A stretch of 64,000 nt of DNA from Schlegelella_A sp035995885. Lineage in GTDB: Bacteria; Pseudomonadota; Gammaproteobacteria; Burkholderiales; Burkholderiaceae_C. The notes under the pieces were generated by a model. That model was not told the DNA's origin and made no database searches. It worked only from the letters and a program-made list of their open reading frames with translations. Numbering within the stretch: the stretch's first letter is position 1; each line of letters begins with the position of its first letter. The translations under genes and the position numbers were made by a program. The stretch is taken from contig DASYKC010000161.1 in the NCBI GenBank assembly GCA_035995885.1, forward strand, positions 29,497 through 93,496, given 5' to 3'. Positions 15,796 through 25,113 of this stretch are shown piece by piece.

Positions 15796-17478
15796 ATGAC
15801 CCCTGACGAGATCCTCGCCCAGCACGGGCCGCGGGAAGCGATGGAATACGACGTCGCGATCGTCGGCGCCGGTCCGGCCGGCCTGGCGACCGCGATCCGC
15901 CTGAAGCAGCTCGCCGCCGAGCGCTCGCACGAGATCTCGGTCGTCGTTCTCGAGAAGGGCTCGGAGCCCGGCGCGCACATCCTCTCGGGCGCGATCATGG
16001 ATCCGCGCGCGCTCACCGAACTGATCCCCGACTGGAAGGACAAGGGCGCGCCGCTGAACCAGCCGGTCACCGCCGACCGTTTCCTCTTCCTCACCGAGAC
16101 CGGCGCGACGGCGACGCCGAACGCTCTCCTGCCCGACTGCTTTCGCAACCACGGCAACTACGTCGTCAGCCTCGGCAACGTCGTGCGCTGGCTGGCGGCG
16201 CAGGCCGAAGCGCTCGGCGTCGAGATCTTTCCCGGCTTCCCCGCCGCCGAAGTGCTGTACGGCGAGGGCGGCGCCGTGCGCGGCGTCGCCACCGGCAACC
16301 TCGGCATCGGCAAGGACGGCCAGCCGACGGCGAGCTTCCAGCTCGGCATGGAGCTGCACGCCAAGTACACGATCTTCGCCGAGGGCTCGCGCGGCAGCCT
16401 CGGCCGCCAGCTGATCGATCGCTTCAAGCTCGACGCAGGCCGCGATCCGCAGAGCTACGCGATCGGCCTGAAGGAGCTCTGGGAAGTTCGCCCGGAGCAG
16501 GCCCGGCCCGGCCTCACCGTGCACACCGCCGGCTGGCCGCTCGACACCTCGACCTACGGCGGCTCATTCCTCTACCACCTCGACGGCAACCAGGTCGAGC
16601 TCGGCTTCGTCGTCGGTCTCGACTACGCCAATCCCTACCTCAGCCCGTTCGAGGAATTCCAGCGCTGGAAGACGCACCCGGAGATCAGGAAGACGCTCGA
16701 AGGCGCCAAGCGCCTCGGCTACGGCGCGCGCTCGATCACCGCCGGCGGCATCCTCAGCCTGCCGAAGACAGTGTTCCCGGGCGGTGCCTTCGTCGGGTGC
16801 GAAGCGGGCTACCTCAATGCGAGCCGGATCAAGGGCAGCCACGCCGCGATCAAGTCGGGGATGCTGGCCGCCGAGGCCGCCTGCGAGGCGCTGATCGCGG
16901 GCCGCCAGCACGACGAGCTCGCCGCCTATCCGGCCGCGTTCGAGAAGAGCTGGCTGCGCGCCGAGCTCGACAAGTCGCGCAACTTCAAGCAATGGTTCAA
17001 GAAGGGCTTCCTCGTCGCCTCGCTGATGACGGGGATCGAACAGTGGCTGCTGCCGCGCCTCGGCATCCAGGCGCCGCCCTGGACGATCCACCGCGCGAAG
17101 GCGGATCACCTCTACCTGCGCCCGGCGGCGGAGTGCAAGCCGATCGCCTATCCGAAGCCCGACAACGTGTTCACCTTCGATCGGCTGTCGAGCGTCTTCG
17201 TCAGCAACACCAACCATGCCGAGGACCAGCCGCCGCATCTGACGCTGAAGGACCCGACCGTCCCGGTCAAGGTGAACCTCGCCAGGTACGCCGGCCCGGA
17301 AAGCCGCTACTGCCCGGCGGCGGTGTACGAGTTCGTCGACGACAACGGCACGGAGCGGCTGCAGATCAACGCGCAGAACTGCGTCCACTGCAAGACCTGC
17401 GACATCAAGGACCCGACCCAGAACATCGTCTGGGTCACGCCCGAAGGCGGCGGCGGTCCCAACTACGTCGGCATGTGA
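15796..17478 (+). CDS. Electron transfer flavoprotein-ubiquinone oxidoreductase
   Basis: ETF-QO takes electrons from reduced ETF (fed by acyl-CoA and other dehydrogenases) and passes them to membrane ubiquinone. The protein has 560 residues, matching the family. Domains in order: FAD-binding AIVGAGPAGLATAIRLKQL at about residues 20-38, the membrane-associated quinone-binding middle, and a C-terminal 4Fe-4S domain with ligands C506, C529, C532 and C535 (CVHCKTC). The start at ATG 15796 gives the usual MTPDEILAQ opening. A hydroxyacid dehydrogenase gene begins 11 bases after its stop, so they may be cotranscribed. It suggests that the organism oxidises fatty acids or related compounds by a respiratory route. 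Confidence 0.96.
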   Translation: MTPDEILAQHGPREAMEYDVAIVGAGPAGLATAIRLKQLAAERSHEISVVVLEKGSEPGAHILSGAIMDPRALTELIPDWKDKGAPLNQPVTADRFLFLTETGATATPNALLPDCFRNHGNYVVSLGNVVRWLAAQAEALGVEIFPGFPAAEVLYGEGGAVRGVATGNLGIGKDGQPTASFQLGMELHAKYTIFAEGSRGSLGRQLIDRFKLDAGRDPQSYAIGLKELWEVRPEQARPGLTVHTAGWPLDTSTYGGSFLYHLDGNQVELGFVVGLDYANPYLSPFEEFQRWKTHPEIRKTLEGAKRLGYGARSITAGGILSLPKTVFPGGAFVGCEAGYLNASRIKGSHAAIKSGMLAAEAACEALIAGRQHDELAAYPAAFEKSWLRAELDKSRNFKQWFKKGFLVASLMTGIEQWLLPRLGIQAPPWTIHRAKADHLYLRPAAECKPIAYPKPDNVFTFDRLSSVFVSNTNHAEDQPPHLTLKDPTVPVKVNLARYAGPESRYCPAAVYEFVDDNGTERLQINAQNCVHCKTCDIKDPTQNIVWVTPEGGGGPNYVGM

Positions 17479-17489
17479 AGGAACACGAG

Positions 17490-18437
17490 ATGGCTGAGAC
17501 TGATCGGATCGAGGTGCTGACGGCAGCGCGGCTCTGGCCGCCGATGATGGAGGCGTTGCGCGGCGCGTTCCGCGTCCACGATCGCACGCACCAGAGCGAC
17601 GCCGCCGCCTTCGCCACCGCCGCGCCGCGCATCCGCGCGATCGCCGCGAGCGGCGAATCGAAGGTGCCGCGCGAGCTGATCGCGCAGCTGCCGGCGCTCG
17701 AGATCGTCTCGGTGTTCGGCGTCGGCTACGACGGCGTCGACGTCGCCGCGGCGCGCGAGCGCGGCATCGCCGTCACCCACACGCCGAACGTCCTCAACGA
17801 CGAGGTCGCCGACCTGGCGATCGCGCTCGTCCTCGCCGTCTCGCGCCGGCTGATCGAAGCCGACCGCTACGTGAGAAGCGGCGCCTGGGCGAACGGGCCG
17901 ATGCCGCTGGCGCGCAAGGCGAGCGGCGCGCGCATGGGAATCGTCGGCCTCGGCCGCATCGGCATGGCGATCGCGAAGCGCGCCGAGGCGTTCGGCATGT
18001 CGATCGCGTACACCTCGCGCAACCCGAGGCCGGATTCCCCCTACCCTTACTTCGCAAACGCCGAGGCGCTGGCGCGCGAGGTCGATTTCCTCGTCGTCAT
18101 CACGCCCGGCGGAGCCGGCACGAGGAAGCTGATCGACGCCAAGGTGCTCGCCGCGCTCGGCAAGAAGGGCTATTTGATCAACGTCGCGCGCGGCTCGGTC
18201 GTCGACGAGCAGGCGCTGGTGAGCGCGCTCCGCGACGGCACGATCGCCGGCGCCGGCCTCGACGTCTTCGAGAGCGAGCCCCACGTGCCGAGCGAGCTGC
18301 TCGGCCTCGACAACGTCGTCCTCACGCCGCACGTCGGCAGCGCGACCTGGCAGACGCGCCAGGCGATGGCCGACCTTGCCTTTGCCAATCTGCAGGCGCA
18401 CTTCGCCGGCAAGCCGCTGCTCTCGCCCGTGCCATGA
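17490..18437 (+). CDS. D-2-hydroxyacid dehydrogenase (glyoxylate/hydroxypyruvate reductase type)
   Basis: This 315-residue protein starts at ATG 17490 after GAAGGA. It is a D-isomer-specific 2-hydroxyacid dehydrogenase: N-terminal catalytic half, then Rossmann motif GLGRIG at about residues 154-159. The catalytic set is visible as Arg in NVARGSVVDE, Glu in LDVFESEP and His in LTPHVGS. It lies within the group of GhrB and 2-ketogluconate-type reductases that reduce glyoxylate, hydroxypyruvate or 2-ketogluconate with NADPH. The SDR gene downstream overlaps by ATGA, so the pair is translationally coupled and probably acts in one sugar-acid or hydroxyacid pathway. Confidence 0.92.
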   Translation: MAETDRIEVLTAARLWPPMMEALRGAFRVHDRTHQSDAAAFATAAPRIRAIAASGESKVPRELIAQLPALEIVSVFGVGYDGVDVAAARERGIAVTHTPNVLNDEVADLAIALVLAVSRRLIEADRYVRSGAWANGPMPLARKASGARMGIVGLGRIGMAIAKRAEAFGMSIAYTSRNPRPDSPYPYFANAEALAREVDFLVVITPGGAGTRKLIDAKVLAALGKKGYLINVARGSVVDEQALVSALRDGTIAGAGLDVFESEPHVPSELLGLDNVVLTPHVGSATWQTRQAMADLAFANLQAHFAGKPLLSPVP

Positions 18438-19204
18438 GCAGCGCGCCCGGCTTCGATCTTTCCGGCAGGGTCGCCCTCGTCACCGGCGGCGGGTCGGGCC
18501 TCGGCCTGGCGATCGCGCGCGGCCTTGCCGCGGCCGGGGCGCGCGTCGTCCTCAACGGCCGCACTCGCGACAAGCTCGAAGCTGCCGCGGCGGCGTTGCG
18601 CGGCGACGGCCTTGCCGCCGAAGTGGCGTCGTTCGACGTCGCCGATCCGGATGCGGTGCGGAGCGGCGTCGCCGCCGTGCAGGCGTCGATCGGGCCGGTC
18701 GACATCCTCGTCAACAACGCCGGCATCCAGCACCGCGCGCCGATCGTCGACTTCAGCGACGCCGACTGGCGTCGCCTGATGGCGATCAACCTCGACGCGC
18801 CGTTCTACATGGCGCGCGCCGTCATTCCGGCGATGCAGGCCAGGCGCGCCGGCAAGATCATCAACATCGCCTCGCTGATGTCGAGCCTGGCGCGGCCGAC
18901 GACCGTGCCGTACCAGGTGAGCAAGGGCGGCATCGCCATGCTGACGCGCGGCCTCGCGGTCGAACTGGCGCCGCACGACATCCAGGTCAACGCGATCGCG
19001 CCCGGGTTCTTTCGCACCGAGCTCAACGCGGCGCTCATCGCCAACGCCGAGTTCACCGCCTGGGTCGAGCGGCGCACGCCGGCCGGGCGCTGGGCCGAGC
19101 CGCACGAGCTCGCCGGCGCGGCGGTCTTTCTCGCCTCGCCGGCGGCACGCTTCGTCACCGGCCAGGTCCTCTACGTCGACGGCGGCTTCACCGCCGGCAT
19201 GTGA
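18434..19204 (+). CDS. SDR oxidoreductase, gluconate 5-dehydrogenase-like
   Basis: This 256-residue classical SDR starts at an ATG that overlaps the previous stop. Motifs: TGGGSGLG near residue 18, GRTRDKL (basic residues suited to NADPH), NNAGIQHRAPI near 95, catalytic serine in INIASLMS and YQVSK near 160. The NNAGIQHR sequence and the PGFFRTELNAAL loop are characteristic of gluconate 5-dehydrogenases (Gno/IdnO), which interconvert 5-ketogluconate and gluconate. With the coupled hydroxyacid dehydrogenase, this suggests ketogluconate metabolism. Assignment to that substrate is family-level inference. The TonB-like gene downstream is convergent. Confidence 0.87.
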   Translation: MSSAPGFDLSGRVALVTGGGSGLGLAIARGLAAAGARVVLNGRTRDKLEAAAAALRGDGLAAEVASFDVADPDAVRSGVAAVQASIGPVDILVNNAGIQHRAPIVDFSDADWRRLMAINLDAPFYMARAVIPAMQARRAGKIINIASLMSSLARPTTVPYQVSKGGIAMLTRGLAVELAPHDIQVNAIAPGFFRTELNAALIANAEFTAWVERRTPAGRWAEPHELAGAAVFLASPAARFVTGQVLYVDGGFTAGM

Positions 19205-19222
19205 GGCCGGCCGCGGCCCGCG

Positions 19223-19678
19223 TCAGTCCTGCCCTTCGGTCAGGGCGTCGAGCTGGAAGCGGCCGTCCTTGTGGACGAGCCAGATCTCGGTGAACCTGAC
19301 CGGGCCGGCGAAGCGGCTCGGCGCAGGCAGCGGGCCGGCGCGGCGGATCATCTCGATCACCGCGGCGCTCACGTCGGGGGCGTGGGAGGGGCCGCGAACG
19401 AGCTTGACTTCGCGCGGCTGGCCGCTCGCGTCGACGGTCGTCTCGACGACGACGACGCCGTGGATCAGCGGCGGCAGCCTGCCCTTGTAGATCCGCGACG
19501 CATACGACGCATAGATGTGGCGGGCCGCGTCGATCCGGTAGGCGCGCGCGTCGGCGGCAGTCGAGACCTTCTGCGACGCGATGCGCGTCGGCTCGGTCAG
19601 GTAGGCCACCTCGGTCGCCTGTGCGCCGAGGTGCGTTGCCAACACGACGGCACCGGCAGCGAGGTGAAGACGCTTCAT
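19223..19678 (-). CDS. Secreted protein with TonB C-terminal-like domain
   Basis: This 151-residue protein has a signal peptide (MKRLHLAAGAVVLATHLGAQA) and no further membrane segment. The mature part has a TonB-C-type pattern: an amphipathic helix (IYASYASRIYKGRLPP), a VVVVETTVDASGQPREVKLVRGPS hairpin, then helix VSAAVIEMIRRAGPLPAP and a final strand. Unlike true TonB it has no N-terminal membrane anchor or proline-rich linker, so it would be free in the periplasm. Such stand-alone domains are common in betaproteobacteria and their role is unknown. It is convergent with the SDR gene (18 bases). Confidence 0.8.
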   Translation of the reverse strand: MKRLHLAAGAVVLATHLGAQATEVAYLTEPTRIASQKVSTAADARAYRIDAARHIYASYASRIYKGRLPPLIHGVVVVETTVDASGQPREVKLVRGPSHAPDVSAAVIEMIRRAGPLPAPSRFAGPVRFTEIWLVHKDGRFQLDALTEGQD

Positions 19679-19796
19679 GACGATCTCCGCGCGGCGTCGA
19701 AGCCGCAGAACCGAGCGGCTTTGTCGCCGTCATGGCGCAATCAGCCGATGGGTCCAGCGTAGGAGATCGCCTCGTCGTCGTGTCGGACCTGTCCTA

Positions 19797-19829
19797 CCGG
19801 TCGACCGGCAGCCACCACGGAGCGTGGTG
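19797..19829. repeat. Two inverted repeats downstream of the sugar ABC operon
   Basis: A perfect 12-base palindrome CCGGTCGACCGG (19797-19808) is followed by a 7-base-pair stem CACCACG-GAG-CGTGGTG (19813-19829). They lie 34 bases after the ATPase stop on the minus strand. There is no T-run after either, so they are not classical intrinsic terminators. They may stabilise the mRNA 3' end or assist Rho-dependent termination. Confidence 0.4.
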
Positions 19830-19862
19830 TCCGTCACGATGTCAGGCGTAACCGGATCTGTC

Positions 19863-20945
<1,083 letters not shown>

Positions 20946-20955
20946 GGCGTCGCGC

Positions 20956-21807
20956 TCAGCTCTTCACGGCGCCGGCCGTGAGGCCCGACACCATGTAGCG
21001 CTTGAAGACGTAGTAGATCGCCGCCGGCGGCAGCGCATAGATCAGGCCGGTTGTCATCAGCAGCTCCCAGGGCGAGTCGTCGGCCGAGAGGAAGCTGCCG
21101 AGGGCGACGCCGAGCGTCGTGCTCTTGTCGTCGGAGAGGAGCAGGAAGGCGTAGAGGTACTCGTTCCAGGCGAGCAGCAGCGCATAGGTGCCGACTGCGA
21201 CCAGCGACGGCAGCATCAGCGGCAGGTAGACGAGGCGAAACAGCTGCAGCGGCGTCGCGCCGTCGATTCGCGCCGCCTCGTCGAGCTCGAGCGGCAGCTT
21301 GTCGGACGCCTGCTTCAGGACCCAGATCGAGTACGGCGTCGCGATCGTCACCATCGCCAGGATGAGCGCCCACTGGCTGTTGAGAAGCCCGTAGTTGCCC
21401 ATCGTCTTGTACATGGGCACGGCGAGGAACGCGGCCGGGATGAAGTAGGTGAAGAGCGCCAGGTTCATGATCGTCCTGCCGCCCCTGACGCGGAGGCGAC
21501 TGATCGCGAACGCCGCCGACGTGGCGATGAAGAGCGTGATCGCGCCCACGGCAACGGCGATCAGCACCGAGTTCCACATCTGCAGCCAGAAGTGGCTGAG
21601 GTAGTGGTGCTGCTGGTGGAAGACCATCGAGAAGTTATGCAGCGTCGGGTGCTCGGGCCAGAGCTTGCCCGAGACCGCCTGCTCCTTCGGTGAGATCGCG
21701 AACAGCACGAGGTGGTAGATCGGCAGCAGCGTCCAGATCGCGACCGGGATGCCGATCAGGAGCAGCTTCGCCTCGGCCGACGCCTTCTTCAGCGTCATGG
21801 CGCTCAT
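20956..21807 (-). CDS. Carbohydrate ABC transporter permease (MalG type)
   Basis: This membrane subunit has 283 residues from the ATG at 21807; another ATG at 21798 is possible, and neither has a clear ribosome-binding site. It has about six transmembrane helices. The cytoplasmic EAA motif that docks on the ATPase reads DEAARIDGATPLQLFRLVYLPL near residue 190, which is the MalG-type form. A perfect 16-base palindrome lies immediately before the chosen start. It pairs with the MalF-type permease to form the import channel. The preceding gene ends 73 bases upstream, an unusually wide gap within this operon. Confidence 0.92.
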   Translation of the reverse strand: MSAMTLKKASAEAKLLLIGIPVAIWTLLPIYHLVLFAISPKEQAVSGKLWPEHPTLHNFSMVFHQQHHYLSHFWLQMWNSVLIAVAVGAITLFIATSAAFAISRLRVRGGRTIMNLALFTYFIPAAFLAVPMYKTMGNYGLLNSQWALILAMVTIATPYSIWVLKQASDKLPLELDEAARIDGATPLQLFRLVYLPLMLPSLVAVGTYALLLAWNEYLYAFLLLSDDKSTTLGVALGSFLSADDSPWELLMTTGLIYALPPAAIYYVFKRYMVSGLTAGAVKS

Positions 21808-21823
21808 GGCCGGGCGCCCGGCC
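21808..21823. repeat. Perfect 16-base GC palindrome abutting the MalG-type start codon
   Basis: GGCCGGGCGCCCGGCC reads the same on both strands and touches the ATG at 21807. On the mRNA it would fold back over the normal ribosome-binding position. More GC-rich partial repeats (GGCCCGGCGCCGG) follow to about 21845. No Shine-Dalgarno sequence is seen, so the hairpin may limit initiation at this ATG, or the real start may be the ATG at 21798. Confidence 0.6.
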
Positions 21824-21880
21824 GCCCCAGGCCCGGCGCCGGCCCCTCGCAAGGAAGCGACCGAAGAGAGCGTGGCGGCG

Positions 21881-22771
21881 TCATCGCGACAGGCGCTTCA
21901 TCATGAAATAGACGAGCGGCAGCACGAGCGGCATGGCGCAGACGACCGTCGCCATCGACATGTCGACCTGGTCGAGACGGAGGTAGCGCAGGCCGAGCGT
22001 CGCGAGCACGTGCGTCTGGTCGGCCGGGCCGCCGCCCGTGAGCAGGTAGACGCTGTTGAAGTCGCCGAGCGTCCAGATCATCGACAGGATCGTCGACGTG
22101 AGGTAGAGCGTCTGCAGCGACGGCCAGGTGATGAACTTGAACTTCTGCCAGGTCGTCGCGCCGTCGACCGACGCCGCTTCGTACATCTCGGCGGGGATCG
22201 CCATCCGCCCGGCGACGAGGATCAGGGTCCAGAACGGCAGCGACTTCCAGATGTGGACGACGATCGCCAGGCCGAGCGCGATCGTCGGGTTGTTGAGCCA
22301 GTTCGGTCCGTCGGCGCCGGTGAGCCGGAAGATCGTCGAATTGATGACGCCCCACTCCGGGTTGAGCATGAAGCGCAGCGACAGGATCGTCGGGATCGAC
22401 GGCACCGCCCACGGCAGGATGAAGAGCAGCGACAGCCACTTGATCCAGGGCCGCGTGCGGACGAAAAACCCCGAGAGGAAGAGCGCGACCAGCATCTTGA
22501 CGTTGATGCCGACGATCAGGAAGAAGAGCGTGTTGACGACCGTGCGCGCGAACACCGGGTCGTCGACGAGCTTGACGTAGCTCGCGGGATGGCGCGCCAG
22601 CCAGAGGCCGTAGACGACCGGGTAGAGAACGAAGACCGCGAAGATCAGGACGTAAGGCGCGACCAGGACGATGCCCCACGCCTGCCACGGCGTCAGCCGG
22701 CGCCGGGTCGGACCGACCGGTGCCGACTGGCGCTCGGGCTGCCCGGCGCCTTCGAGCGCGAGCGTCGACAC
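21881..22771 (-). CDS. Carbohydrate ABC transporter permease (MalF type)
   Basis: This permease has 296 residues with about six transmembrane helices, starting after a 28-residue polar N-terminus. The EAA-type loop is EMYEAASVDGATTWQKFKFITWPSL near residue 195. It forms the heterodimeric channel with the MalG-type subunit and receives substrate from the binding protein encoded 15 bases upstream. NPEWGVINS and the GGGPADQTHVLATLGLRYL region resemble permeases for sugars and polyols. It is the second gene of the four-gene operon. Confidence 0.93.
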   Translation of the reverse strand: MSTLALEGAGQPERQSAPVGPTRRRLTPWQAWGIVLVAPYVLIFAVFVLYPVVYGLWLARHPASYVKLVDDPVFARTVVNTLFFLIVGINVKMLVALFLSGFFVRTRPWIKWLSLLFILPWAVPSIPTILSLRFMLNPEWGVINSTIFRLTGADGPNWLNNPTIALGLAIVVHIWKSLPFWTLILVAGRMAIPAEMYEAASVDGATTWQKFKFITWPSLQTLYLTSTILSMIWTLGDFNSVYLLTGGGPADQTHVLATLGLRYLRLDQVDMSMATVVCAMPLVLPLVYFMMKRLSR

Positions 22772-22786
22772 GTTCTCCCCTGCCGG

Positions 22787-24154
22787 TCAGCCCGCGATCG
22801 CCTTGATGCGGGCGATCATCTCGGTCACCGCCTGGTCGACCGGAATCTTGTCGTTGATGACGCGGTTCATCGCCTTCGCCCACACGTTCTCGTTGTTGAC
22901 GATCGTGAACTTGTAGTTCTTCGTAAATTCGAAGGTCACCGTGCCGGCGCCGAACTGGTTGAACACCGAGCGCCGATGCGGGTCGGCCTGCCAGAACGGG
23001 CGCTGCGTCGCCGTCGTCACGACCGGGAACCAGCGGCCGAGCGAGCCCTCGACGTAGGGCGTGAGGTTCTCGTCCTGGAGCAGGAAAGCGACGAACTCCT
23101 TGGCGCGCGCCTTGTTCTTCGCGGCCGAGAAGACGACGCCCGTCTTCACCGCGGCGCGATAGACCATCTTCGAGCCGTCGGGCTTGTTCGGGAAGCCTGC
23201 CGTGCGGATCAGCTCCTCGTAGTTCTTCTTGGCCGTCGCGCGCTGCTCGGCGTTGAGCGCCTCGTTGTTGGCGTCGTCGAGCCACTTGGCGGCGATCGAG
23301 ATGGTCGCGTTGTGCGTCATCACCGTCGTCTTGTTGTGGAAGGCGACGTTGTTGTCCGGGTCCTTCCAGCTCGTCGACGACGGCGGCGTGCAGCTCTTGG
23401 CGGCCACGTCGGTGTAGTCCTTGAGCGCGCTGACCAGGCCGGCCTTGACCTTGGGGTCGTCGACCAGCAGTTTGCCGCTGTCGTCGACGAGCTTGACGTT
23501 GTAGGCGTCCATGAAGGTCAGGAACGAATAGAACGAGTCGCTCGAATCGACGCCCATCGGCTGGCCGATGCCGAAGATCCGCGTCCCGGTCTTCTGCCGG
23601 TAGGCGGGCTGCACCTTGTCGCACCAGAACGACCAGTAGTCGCTCCACTTGGTCGGGATGTCGGCTTCCTTGAAGCCGGCCGCCTGCAGCATGTCGAGCC
23701 AGATCTCGATGTGCATCGTCTGCTGCTTGAGCGGGAACGCGTAGTACGCGCGCTTCTTCGCCTTGTCGTCCCACAGGTACGTGGTCTCGATCGTGTTCTT
23801 GAGGAATCGCGCCTTCATCGGCGTCAGGACGTCGCTGATGTCCTCGAGCTTGCCGTCGAAGGCCCACTTGCCGGTGACCTGGAAGTCATAGACGTCGGCG
23901 TAGGCGACGTCGGGCGGCGAGCCGGCGTCGAGCGCGGCGACCGTCTTCGGGATCATGTCCTGGATCGGGTACTGCGAGAGCTCGACCTTGACGCCGCTCT
24001 TCGCCTCGTACTTCTTGATCGCCTCGAACAGCGCGTCGTCCTCGGACTTGTAGAAGCCCTTGACCCACCAGACGGTGAGCTTCTCCTGCGCCAGCACATG
24101 GCCGCAGAAGGCGAGCGCGCAGCCGGCGATGATGCCGGCGATCGTCTTTCTCAT
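22787..24154 (-). CDS. ABC transporter extracellular solute-binding protein (family 1, sugar type)
   Basis: This periplasmic binding protein has 455 residues with a signal peptide (MRKTIAGIIAGCALAFCGHVLA, cleavage before QEK). A strong AAGGAG lies before the ATG at 24154. The mature N-terminus (KLTVWWVKGFYKSEDDALFEAIKKYEAKSG) is typical of family 1 sugar-binding proteins. GQPMGVDSSDSFYSF in the middle and many tryptophan/tyrosine residues suit a carbohydrate ligand. It is the first gene of the operon SBP-MalF-MalG-MalK. Which sugar is bound cannot be decided. No regulator gene is adjacent, and promoter sequences must lie in 24155-24293. Confidence 0.94.
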   Translation of the reverse strand: MRKTIAGIIAGCALAFCGHVLAQEKLTVWWVKGFYKSEDDALFEAIKKYEAKSGVKVELSQYPIQDMIPKTVAALDAGSPPDVAYADVYDFQVTGKWAFDGKLEDISDVLTPMKARFLKNTIETTYLWDDKAKKRAYYAFPLKQQTMHIEIWLDMLQAAGFKEADIPTKWSDYWSFWCDKVQPAYRQKTGTRIFGIGQPMGVDSSDSFYSFLTFMDAYNVKLVDDSGKLLVDDPKVKAGLVSALKDYTDVAAKSCTPPSSTSWKDPDNNVAFHNKTTVMTHNATISIAAKWLDDANNEALNAEQRATAKKNYEELIRTAGFPNKPDGSKMVYRAAVKTGVVFSAAKNKARAKEFVAFLLQDENLTPYVEGSLGRWFPVVTTATQRPFWQADPHRRSVFNQFGAGTVTFEFTKNYKFTIVNNENVWAKAMNRVINDKIPVDQAVTEMIARIKAIAG

Positions 24155-24293
24155 GCTGTCTCCTTGGTTCGGTCTCGGACGGCTCGGGCCGCGCCTCGAA
24201 AACATAACCGATGCCGATGGGGTTCTCAATCCGGGATTGGCGGTGGTTGTCCGGACAACCGCGCGGCACCGGCCCTCATGGCGCGGCCGCGCG

Positions 24294-25091
24294 CTAACTC
24301 GGTGCCGGCTTTCGCTTGTCGATGAACGCCTGGATGCCTTCGAGCGCCGATTCGTCCATCATGTTGCAGGCCATGGTCCGGCCGGCCGCCTCGTATGCCG
24401 CCTCGACGCCGCCCTCGAGCTGGCGGTAGAAAAGCTCCTTGCCGAGGGCGATCGCGACGCGCGGCTTGGCGACGATCGCCGCGACCAGGGCCTCGACGGC
24501 GCCGTCGAGCGCCTCGGGCGAGGCGACGCGATTGACCAGGCCCCTGGCGCGCGCCTCCTCGGCGGAGATGAACTCGCCGGTGACGAGCATCTCGAACGCC
24601 GGCTTCCTGGCGAGGTTGCGCGAGAGCGCGACGCTCGGCGACGAACAGAAGAGGCCCAGGTTGACGCCGCTCACCGCGAAGCGCGCGACGTCGGCGGCGA
24701 CGGCGAGATCGCAGGCGGCGACGAGCTGGCAGCCGGCCGCGGTGGCGATGCCCTGCACGCGCGCGATCACCGGCACCGGCAGGCGCTGGATCGTCAGCAT
24801 CACGCGCGCGCATTGCGCGAAGAGCGTCTCGTAGTAGGCGAGCGACGGCGCGGCGCGCATCTCCTTCAGGTCGTGGCCGGCGCAGAACGCCTTGCCCTCG
24901 GCGGCGACGACGACGACGCGCGCCGTCGCGTCGAGCGCGATCGCGTCGAGCTCGGCCTGCAGCGCGGCGAGCATGCCTTCGCTCAGCGCGTTGAACGATT
25001 GCGGCCGGTCGAGCGTGAGCGTGACGACGCCGCGCGCGTCGACGGCGCGCCTGACAAAAGGAGCGAGCTCGCTGGCGACGCGGTCGTTCAT
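24294..25091 (-). CDS. Enoyl-CoA hydratase/isomerase family protein
   Basis: This crotonase-fold enzyme has 265 residues and starts at ATG 25091 behind GGAGAAGGA. The oxyanion-hole elements are AFCAGHDLKEM near residue 69 and GIATAAGCQLVAACDLAVA near 115. The usual first catalytic glutamate position appears replaced (GCQLVAACD in place of GGG-E), and the protein resembles the ECHDC3-like branch, so true hydratase activity is uncertain. It follows the acyl-CoA ligase gene by 22 bases and is probably cotranscribed with it. Together they suggest degradation of a fatty or carboxylic acid. Confidence 0.9.
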   Translation of the reverse strand: MNDRVASELAPFVRRAVDARGVVTLTLDRPQSFNALSEGMLAALQAELDAIALDATARVVVVAAEGKAFCAGHDLKEMRAAPSLAYYETLFAQCARVMLTIQRLPVPVIARVQGIATAAGCQLVAACDLAVAADVARFAVSGVNLGLFCSSPSVALSRNLARKPAFEMLVTGEFISAEEARARGLVNRVASPEALDGAVEALVAAIVAKPRVAIALGKELFYRQLEGGVEAAYEAAGRTMACNMMDESALEGIQAFIDKRKPAPS

Positions 25092-25113
25092 GGCGGAATC
25101 CTTCTCCAGGCGA

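Noticed and set aside
14933..19204. The two SDR genes as a duplication
   Set aside because: They share only general SDR motifs and differ in the substrate-loop sequence; no DNA-level repeat is seen.
21749..24325. Plus-strand open frame of more than 850 codons opposite the sugar ABC genes
   Set aside because: It is the complement of four well-recognised transporter genes and has no motif or ribosome-binding site; stop codons are simply rare on this strand at this GC.
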